DNA from: Vibrio neonatus
GTDB taxonomy: Bacteria; Pseudomonadota; Gammaproteobacteria; Enterobacterales; Vibrionaceae
DNA: 64,000 bases
Assembly: GCF_024346975.1 (NCBI RefSeq)
Contig: NZ_AP024885.1
Coordinates: forward strand, 2,542,001-2,606,000
Reading direction: 5' to 3'
The notes below the pieces were generated by a model. It was not told the origin of the DNA and did not search any database. It worked only from the letters and a program-made list of their open reading frames with translations. Below, in pieces: positions 58,333 to 64,000 of this stretch. Each line of letters opens with the position of its first letter. Position 1 is the stretch's first letter. The position numbers and the translations under genes are program-made.

Positions 58333-58357
58333 CTTTACTTCACATAAAGAAGTAAAG
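58333..58357 (-). repeat. Leader hairpin upstream of rplK
   Basis: The 9-bp inverted repeat CTTTACTTC / GAAGTAAAG with a 7-nt loop lies just downstream of the rplK -10, at the start of its leader. It could contribute to leader structure or L1 control. No L1 site was identified. Confidence 0.55.
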
Positions 58358-58365
58358 AGGCGCGA

Positions 58366-58394
58366 ATTATAGATACAATTCACGCCTCAAACAA
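58366..58394 (-). promoter_or_regulatory. Sigma70 promoter of rplKA
   Basis: On the minus strand TTGTTT (58389-58394) and TATAAT (58366-58371) are 17 bp apart, followed by a GC-rich discriminator. A near-perfect 12-bp inverted repeat (GAGGCGTGAATT / AATTCGCGCCTC at 58357-58368 and 58377-58388) flanks the -10, as at the rplJ promoter. It may also help terminate nusG transcripts. Confidence 0.78.
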
Positions 58395-58411
58395 GCCCTA
58401 AAGCCTATTTT

Positions 58412-58960
58412 TTAGTCAACTTTTTCAACTTGACCAAATTCGAGTTCTACTGGTGTCGCACGACCGAAAATCGATACTGACACTTTTAGGCGACTCTTCT
58501 CATAATCCACTTCTTCAACAGTACCGTTGAAGTCAGCAAAAGGACCGTCATTAACACGAACAACCTCACCCGCTTCGTACATAGTACGAGGACGAGGAGC
58601 TTCACTAGCTTGCTCAAGACGATTCAAGATAGCGTCAGCTTCTTTGTCAGTGATAGGTGCAGGTTTATCTGAAGTTCCACCAATAAAGCCCATAACGCGT
58701 GGAACGCTACGCACAAGGTGCCATGATTCATCGTTCATGATCATTTGAACAAGCACATAGCCTGGGAAGAATTTACGTTCGCTTTTACGACGCTGACCTG
58801 CACGCATTTCAACAACTTCTTCAGTTGGAACTAGTACATCGCCAAACAAGTCTTCCATATCATGCATTCGGATATGTTCACGAAGGGAAGTAGCTACGCG
58901 ACCTTCAAAACCAGAAAAAGCCTGAACTACATACCAACGTTTCTTTGGTGCTTCACTCAT
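58412..58960 (-). CDS. nusG: Transcription termination/antitermination factor NusG
   Basis: NusG binds RNA polymerase, limits pausing, and links it to Rho or to the ribosome. The 182 residues begin [23 protein letters not shown]. The N-terminal NGN domain is followed by a KOW domain with [22 protein letters not shown] (about residues 127-148). It is 11 nt downstream of secE, the invariant secE-nusG pair. Confidence 0.98.
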   Translation of the reverse strand: MSEAPKKRWYVVQAFSGFEGRVATSLREHIRMHDMEDLFGDVLVPTEEVVEMRAGQRRKSERKFFPGYVLVQMIMNDESWHLVRSVPRVMGFIGGTSDKPAPITDKEADAILNRLEQASEAPRPRTMYEAGEVVRVNDGPFADFNGTVEEVDYEKSRLKVSVSIFGRATPVELEFGQVEKVD

Positions 58961-58971
58961 GAATTAAACCC

Positions 58972-59349
58972 TCACACTCCAGTCGCTAGAGAAACAAGAC
59001 GAACCATAATTCCGTCGATGCCCCAAAGCGCTAGAGCCGTAACAATACTTACAGCCAATACGATCAAAGTCGTTTGCATAGTTTCTTGGCGAGTTGGCCA
59101 AACAACTTTGCGGATCTCCATACGAGATTCGCGAGCAAAGACGATCGCTGTTTTACCTTTGGTGGTTGTAGCTGCCACACCAAGAGCGCCTGCAATTAAT
59201 GCAACAACACTCGCAGCGCGAATCACTACAGACATTTCACCATATAGATGATTACCTACAACAGCAGCGGCTAGCAGAGCAAAAACGACAATCCACTTGA
59301 AGATGTCTGCTGCACTTGAGCTATCAGGAGTTTCTGCATTTGCTTTCAT
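58972..59349 (-). CDS. secE: Preprotein translocase subunit SecE
   Basis: SecE stabilises SecY in the SecYEG translocon of the inner membrane. The 125-residue protein has three hydrophobic segments at about residues 14-33, 39-60 and 93-114. The conserved cytoplasmic segment RESRMEIRKVVWPTRQET precedes the last one. Three segments rather than one is typical of gammaproteobacterial SecE. It is cotranscribed with nusG. Confidence 0.97.
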   Translation of the reverse strand: MKANAETPDSSSAADIFKWIVVFALLAAAVVGNHLYGEMSVVIRAASVVALIAGALGVAATTTKGKTAIVFARESRMEIRKVVWPTRQETMQTTLIVLAVSIVTALALWGIDGIMVRLVSLATGV

Positions 59350-59560
59350 AAACTAACCTGTGACAAGTCTTACTATAGACGACAATAACCCCGCTGTTGC
59401 AGGGCCTATTCATTTATGCTGTAAATCAGCATATTCCTTTAGAACTATCTTTCTAATACAGGCTACAAAACCCACAATAGAAAAGAAAATTCTTAAAATT
59501 CTTTGCTTGTTCAATGACAAAAAAAACAATTTACCTTCCCATCATAAACAATAGCGCAGA

Positions 59561-59587
59561 AAAAGGGCATCAAATGATGCCCTTTTG
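59561..59587 (-). terminator. Terminator after tuf
   Basis: The stem AAAAGGGCATCA / TGATGCCCTTTT lies 20 nt beyond the tuf stop on the minus strand. The rest of the 256-nt gap to secE holds no gene I can support. Confidence 0.85.
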
Positions 59588-59605
59588 TTTAGATTTCGTC
59601 AATTA

Positions 59606-60790
59606 TTAATCGAAAATCTTAGCAACAACACCAGCACCAACGGTACGGCCACCTTCACGGATTGCGAAGCGTAGACCTTCGTCCATTGCGATTGGAGCGA
59701 TTAGCTCAACAGTCATTTGAACGTTGTCACCTGGCATTACCATTTCTACGCCTTCAGGTAGAGTGATATCGCCTGTTACGTCAGTTGTACGGAAGTAGAA
59801 CTGTGGACGGTAACCTTTGAAGAAAGGAGTATGACGGCCGCCTTCATCTTTTGAAAGAACGTATACTTCTGACTCAAATTTAGTGTGTGGGTTGATTGAA
59901 CCTTTAGCAGCAAGTACTTGGCCACGTTCAACGTCATCACGCTTAGTACCACGTAGTAGTGCACCAACGTTCTCACCAGCACGACCTTCGTCAAGCAGTT
60001 TACGGAACATTTCAACACCAGTACAAGTAGTAAGAGTAGTTTCTTTGATACCAACGATTTCTACTTCGTCACCTACGCGTAGGATACCGCGCTCGATACG
60101 ACCAGTAACAACAGTACCACGACCTTGAATTGAGAATACATCTTCAATTGGTAGTAGGAACGGTTGGTCAACAGCACGCTCTGGAAGTGGAATGTAAGAA
60201 TCTAGTGCTTCTGCAAGCTCAACGATCTTGTCTTCCCACTGCTTCTCGCCGTTTAGTGCGCCAAGTGCAGAACCTTGGATTACTGGAAGATCATCTCCTG
60301 GGTATTCGTACTCAGAAAGAAGTTCACGAACTTCCATTTCTACTAGTTCAAGTAGCTCTTCGTCATCAACCATGTCACATTTGTTCATGAATACGATGAT
60401 GTAAGGGATACCAACCTGACGACCAAGTAGGATGTGCTCACGAGTTTGTGGCATAGGGCCATCTGTAGCAGCAACAACTAGGATACCGCCGTCCATTTGA
60501 GCAGCACCAGTGATCATGTTTTTAACATAATCGGCGTGTCCAGGACAGTCTACGTGTGCGTAGTGACGTTCAGGAGTATCGTACTCTACGTGAGAAGTAG
60601 CGATTGTGATACCGCGCTCACGCTCTTCAGGAGCGTTATCGATAGATGCGAAATCTTTAGCTTCACCACCGTATACTTTTGACAAAGTAGTACAGATAGC
60701 AGCTGTTAGAGTTGTTTTACCGTGGTCAACGTGGCCGATAGTACCAACGTTTACGTGCGGTTTCGTACGTTCAAATTTTTCTTTAGACAC
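59606..60790 (-). CDS. tuf: Translation elongation factor Tu
   Basis: EF-Tu delivers aminoacyl-tRNA to the ribosome as a GTP complex. The 394 residues begin [20 protein letters not shown]. The G1 motif GHVDHGKTT is at residues 19-27, G3 DCPGHADY near 81, G4 NKCD near 136 and G5 GSALGAL near 174. Domains II and III follow with conserved sequence. It lies downstream of four tRNA genes in the arrangement of E. coli tufB. Another tuf copy elsewhere in the genome is likely but not visible. Confidence 0.98.
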   Translation of the reverse strand: MSKEKFERTKPHVNVGTIGHVDHGKTTLTAAICTTLSKVYGGEAKDFASIDNAPEERERGITIATSHVEYDTPERHYAHVDCPGHADYVKNMITGAAQMDGGILVVAATDGPMPQTREHILLGRQVGIPYIIVFMNKCDMVDDEELLELVEMEVRELLSEYEYPGDDLPVIQGSALGALNGEKQWEDKIVELAEALDSYIPLPERAVDQPFLLPIEDVFSIQGRGTVVTGRIERGILRVGDEVEIVGIKETTLTTCTGVEMFRKLLDEGRAGENVGALLRGTKRDDVERGQVLAAKGSINPHTKFESEVYVLSKDEGGRHTPFFKGYRPQFYFRTTDVTGDITLPEGVEMVMPGDNVQMTVELIAPIAMDEGLRFAIREGGRTVGAGVVAKIFD

Positions 60791-60894
60791 GAGCGTGTTC
60801 CTCTAGGTACGGTTTATAAAGTGGCTTTGTAGACCACGCAACCAAATAAATTGGATGTAAAGTATATATCAAAAGGAAATAATTGCTTGAGAGC

Positions 60895-60970
60895 TGGTGC
60901 TGATAGGCGGATTTGAACCGCCGACCTCACCCTTACCAAGGGTGCGCTCTACCAACTGAGCTATATCAGC
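60895..60970 (-). tRNA. thrT: tRNA-Thr (anticodon GGT)
   Basis: This 76-nt gene has an encoded CCA end, a GCTGATA/TATCAGC acceptor stem, and the anticodon loop CTTGGTAAG. It is nearest to tuf, as in E. coli. Confidence 0.96.
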
Positions 60971-60982
60971 ACACGAATAGGT

Positions 60983-61057
<75 letters not shown>

Positions 61058-61092
61058 AACACGTAACTCTGTGAGCTATTTCCTTAAGAAAA

Positions 61093-61177
61093 TGGTGGTG
61101 GGAGATGGATTCGAACCATCGAAGGCAGTGCCGTCAGATTTACAGTCTGATCCCTTTGGCCACTCGGGAACCCCACC
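61093..61177 (-). tRNA. tyrU: tRNA-Tyr (anticodon GTA)
   Basis: This 85-nt gene has the long variable arm expected of tRNA-Tyr, the anticodon GTA in CTGTAAATC, and an encoded CCA end. Confidence 0.96.
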
Positions 61178-61200
61178 AAATTTTGCTTTCATAAAGAAAG

Positions 61201-61276
<76 letters not shown>

Positions 61277-61291
61277 ACATAAGTGGAGCGC

Positions 61292-61320
61292 ATTCTATGG
61301 GATGATTTCGAACCTTGCAA
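61292..61320 (-). promoter_or_regulatory. Sigma70 promoter of the tRNA-tuf operon
   Basis: On the minus strand TTGCAA (61315-61320) and TAGAAT (61292-61297) are 17 bp apart, followed by the GC-rich discriminator GCGCTCC. It lies 16 nt upstream of the first tRNA gene, as expected for a stringently controlled stable-RNA promoter. Confidence 0.82.
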
Positions 61321-61477
61321 TAAGAAAATGCAAAAATATGATACTTTTTGCTTTTACATTGAGCCAAGGCTGATTTTTCATCATGTTTCCGCTAAATCAT
61401 CACTCCTTTTCCTTGTCACAATTGAAATATTTATCTCTTCATGTATGTTGATGCGACGCACAAAAGGAAGTATCCCG

Positions 61478-62401
61478 ATGACTCCACATATGAAATTCAA
61501 TCGACAACAATGGTCTAAGCTAAAAGCTTCTGTACCTATGGTGTTAAATGATTCTGATATCGAAGAGCTACGTGGTATCAATGAGAACCTTGATACCACT
61601 GAAGTGGAAGAGATCTACCTTCCTTTGTCTCGATTAATTAACCTACATGCAGGCTCGCAACAACGACGCCAGAGAGTACTGGATACTTTTCTGCATCGAG
61701 AAGATAGCCATAGCCCATTTATTGTAGGAATTGCCGGTAGTGTTGCTGTGGGTAAAAGCACCACAGCACGTGTGATGCAAGCCCTACTCTCTCGTTGGGG
61801 TGATCATCCGAAAGTTGCACTGATTACTACTGACGGTTTTCTCTATCCAAATAAGGTGCTGCAAGATAAAGGCATCATGGATCGCAAAGGCTTTCCTGAA
61901 TCCTATGATATTCAAAGGCTGGTTGATTTTGTCTCTGACGTAAAAGCGGGTAAAGAAAAGGTCAAAGCACCGATTTACTCTCACCTTACTTACGACATTA
62001 CCGATGAAGTTGAGGTGGTAGATAGACCTGACATTCTAATTTTAGAAGGCCTTAATGTTCTGCAATCGGGAATGGATTATCCTGATCAATCACATCGAGT
62101 GTTTGTATCAGACTTTCTCGACTTTTCTATCTATGTAGATGCCGACAGTTCATTAATTGAAGAGTGGTATATTAATCGCTTTCTCAAGTTCCGCTATGGC
62201 GCGTTTAAAGAGACTAACTCTTACTTTGGTCATTACACCAAACTTACCAAAGAAGAAGCGGTAGCTAAGGCTCATTCTATTTGGTGTGAGATTAATGGGA
62301 AAAACCTCATTGCAAACATTTTGCCAACCAAAATGAGAGCGAACCTTATTCTGAAAAAAGCGCTCGATCATAAAGTGAATCAAATTCTTCTAAGAAGCTG
62401 A
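61478..62401 (+). CDS. coaA: Pantothenate kinase, type I
   Basis: CoaA phosphorylates pantothenate, the rate-setting step of coenzyme A synthesis, and is normally inhibited by CoA. The start at ATG 61478 ([16 protein letters not shown]) gives 307 residues with AAGGA upstream. A longer frame reading back to 61283 runs through the tRNA promoter and is rejected. The P-loop is [16 protein letters not shown] (about residues 82-97). TTDGFLYPN and [15 protein letters not shown] are family motifs. Its 3' end overlaps the converging birA by 12 nt. Confidence 0.97.
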   Translation: MTPHMKFNRQQWSKLKASVPMVLNDSDIEELRGINENLDTTEVEEIYLPLSRLINLHAGSQQRRQRVLDTFLHREDSHSPFIVGIAGSVAVGKSTTARVMQALLSRWGDHPKVALITTDGFLYPNKVLQDKGIMDRKGFPESYDIQRLVDFVSDVKAGKEKVKAPIYSHLTYDITDEVEVVDRPDILILEGLNVLQSGMDYPDQSHRVFVSDFLDFSIYVDADSSLIEEWYINRFLKFRYGAFKETNSYFGHYTKLTKEEAVAKAHSIWCEINGKNLIANILPTKMRANLILKKALDHKVNQILLRS

Positions 62402-63349
62402 TCTTACTGATATTTCACCACCAATAAAGGATTCGATATCAGTACCTGTATCGAGTAACAAAGCGCCTTGCTCGTTGATTCCTTTACATACTCCAACGAC
62501 CTGCCTATTACCCATAAGTAGTTTAATAGGTTGGTCTAGGAAGTTGTCATAGTGATTCCACTGACTCAAAAAAGGCTTCAATCCTTTTTGCTCATAGATG
62601 GTAATCGCATTGCGCAGAGTCTCTGTCATAGTGACTACTATGTCATTACGCGCAATCGGCTGAGCGGTAGAAATTTCTTTGACGCTAGTCCAAGGTTGAT
62701 CGATGCCTTGGACATGCTCAGGCATCGACACATTCAAACCAATGCCAATCACTAAGTTTGCTGCATCTCCAGCCTGCCCTGACAGCTCAACTAAGATTCC
62801 AGCTAACTTTTTGTTATTGTGGTACACATCATTCGGCCATTTCAGCTTTAGACCTTCGACACCCAATTGCTCAAGAGCATCCACTAAAGCCAGTCCAATC
62901 ACTAGACTAATACCCATAGCGGCAGGCAAACCTGCTTCCAAGCGCCAGTACATTGAATAGTAGATATTAGAGCCAAACGGAGAAACCCACTCGCGCCCTC
63001 TACGTCCACGACCCTGTGTTTGATATTCCGCCACACATACACTGCCTGACGGCAAATCAGCTTGACCTAACATATGTTGATTCGTCGAATCAATTACGGG
63101 AACCACCTCAATTGGTGTACTCAAACGATGTTGTAATGCTTGTTGATCAAGTAAATCTAAAGGCTGCTCTAATCGATAGCCTTTGCCTTTCACGCTATAT
63201 ACATCAATACCTAAATCTTGGATGGTTTTTATATGTCGAGCTATTGCCGCTCTCGATACACCAAACTTCTCACCCAATTGCTCACCCGAGAGAAATACTC
63301 CAGAGCTCAGCGCATCAATTAGCTTGAGTTTAAAGCTAAAGTCTTTCAT
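62390..63349 (-). CDS. birA: Biotin-protein ligase / biotin operon repressor
   Basis: BirA activates biotin to biotinyl-AMP and attaches it to AccB, and as a dimer represses biotin synthesis genes. The 319-residue protein has an N-terminal helix-turn-helix ([20 protein letters not shown], about residues 22-41), so the regulatory class is retained. The catalytic domain has [17 protein letters not shown] (about residues 110-126) and [21 protein letters not shown]. It overlaps murB by 14 nt upstream and coaA by 12 nt downstream. Confidence 0.97.
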   Translation of the reverse strand: MKDFSFKLKLIDALSSGVFLSGEQLGEKFGVSRAAIARHIKTIQDLGIDVYSVKGKGYRLEQPLDLLDQQALQHRLSTPIEVVPVIDSTNQHMLGQADLPSGSVCVAEYQTQGRGRRGREWVSPFGSNIYYSMYWRLEAGLPAAMGISLVIGLALVDALEQLGVEGLKLKWPNDVYHNNKKLAGILVELSGQAGDAANLVIGIGLNVSMPEHVQGIDQPWTSVKEISTAQPIARNDIVVTMTETLRNAITIYEQKGLKPFLSQWNHYDNFLDQPIKLLMGNRQVVGVCKGINEQGALLLDTGTDIESFIGGEISVRSAS

Positions 63350-64000
63350 TGCTTGTACCTTGAAATATGCTGACTAAGTTGGTTTCTTGCTTACTTCCCA
63401 TAAAGCGTACTTCGTGCTCTAACTCAATTTGGTATTTCTGAAGAATGGTTTCTCTTACATGCCATGCTACCGCCAGTACATCCGCCGCGACCGCTTGGTT
63501 AAAATTAACGATGACTAAAGCTTGCTGAGCATGCACGCGCGCCCCGCCATGGGTATAACCCTTCAATCCAGCATTATCGATGAGCCAACCTGCAGCGACC
63601 TTCATTTGCTCTCCTGCTGGATAACCTACGATATTAGGGTAGTGCTTCTTCAGCTCAGTAAATTGCGCAGTCGGAATGATGGGGTTTTTGAAAAAGCTCC
63701 CCGCATTTCCCATCACCTTAGGGTCAGGAAGCTTAGAGCGACGAACTTGGCAAACTGCATCAAAGATCTTTCTTGCAGAAGGCTCACCTTCTATAAGTTG
63801 TTGTAGAGCCCCATAGGCAGTTTTCGGCGTCCATACTTTAGAGAGTTTAAGCCCTACCTTAGTAATCAAGGCTTTGCCGGATAATTGCTGCTTAAAGATA
63901 GAGTCTCTATAAGCAAAGTGGCACTCGCTACCAGATAGGCGTTTTAGGGTTAATGACTCTAAATCAAGATATTCGACAAAATCACAAACATCTTTAAACT
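63336..64000 (-). CDS. murB: UDP-N-acetylenolpyruvoylglucosamine reductase (3' part)
   Basis: MurB reduces the enolpyruvyl group of UDP-GlcNAc-enolpyruvate with NADPH and FAD, giving UDP-MurNAc for peptidoglycan. About 220 C-terminal residues are in the window; the FAD-binding N-terminus lies beyond base 64000. The frame runs from SGSECHFAYRDSIFK through GNAGSFFKNPIIP, which holds the catalytic serine. It ends with LEHEVRFMG, containing the active-site glutamate. An internal TTG near 63869 is not the real start. The murB-birA-coaA order is conserved. Confidence 0.96.
   Translation of the reverse strand, partial: FKDVCDFVEYLDLESLTLKRLSGSECHFAYRDSIFKQQLSGKALITKVGLKLSKVWTPKTAYGALQQLIEGEPSARKIFDAVCQVRRSKLPDPKVMGNAGSFFKNPIIPTAQFTELKKHYPNIVGYPAGEQMKVAAGWLIDNAGLKGYTHGGARVHAQQALVIVNFNQAVAADVLAVAWHVRETILQKYQIELEHEVRFMGSKQETNLVSIFQGTSNERL

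Overview
The window is a contiguous piece of a gammaproteobacterial chromosome, almost certainly Vibrionaceae (probably Vibrio; species not resolved). The basis is protein-level similarity recalled from E. coli and Vibrio and the gene order: aroQ-accB-accC, prmA, dusB-fis, slmA followed by two lipid A acyltransferase genes, rsd/nudC/hemE beside rpoC, tRNA-Thr-Tyr-Gly-Thr-tuf-secE-nusG-rplKAJL-rpoBC, and murB-birA-coaA. Composition is moderate to AT-rich. No ribosomal RNA, CRISPR array, integrase, prophage or transposase gene was seen.

Layout. 1-4.9 kb: aroQ and the acetyl-CoA carboxylase genes accBC, then prmA and the dusB-fis operon. 5.2-10.4 kb: a cobalamin salvage and nucleotide-loop assembly cluster (cobC, cobT, cobS, cobU, cobQ). 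10.4-13.2 kb: a YddG-like exporter, then a MerR-family metal sensor with a classic 20-bp-spacer operator/promoter driving a cysteine-rich permease. 13.3-16.6 kb: purH-purD with a PurR-like box. 16.6-23.3 kb: yjaH, hupA, a DUF21/CBS membrane protein, yjaG, a hydroxyacid dehydrogenase, pyrE, rph and yicC.

23.3-35.2 kb is an accessory island between yicC and gmk. Its core is a 2115-residue secreted RHS/YD-repeat protein with an unrecognised 159-residue C-terminal domain. It overlaps by 10 nt a downstream array of six small genes that mixes exported NTF2-like proteins (three) and two-helix membrane microproteins (three), several of them paralogous. The layout is that of a polymorphic toxin with an expanded immunity array, and I could not match the toxin tip or the small proteins to a named family. 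The island also holds a DoxX-like membrane protein, an exported metallo-beta-lactamase-fold hydrolase and an exported DUF1566 protein. Four copies of a long palindrome, with a constant outer arm (GGGGTCAGGTCTTGAAATTT) and a variable core, sit at the boundaries of these modules.

35.3-47.2 kb: gmk-rpoZ-spoT-trmH, radC, coaBC-dut-slmA, two LpxL-family acyltransferases, hemE, nudC and rsd. 47.4-61.3 kb (all minus strand): the transcription/translation block, read from right to left as four tRNAs, tuf, secE, nusG, rplK, rplA, rplJ, rplL, rpoB and rpoC. It has visible sigma70 promoters with GC-rich discriminators, an L10 leader and the rplL-rpoB attenuator. 61.5-64 kb: coaA, birA and the 3' part of murB.

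Most of the window is housekeeping. The unusual biology is concentrated in the 23.3-35.2 kb island.
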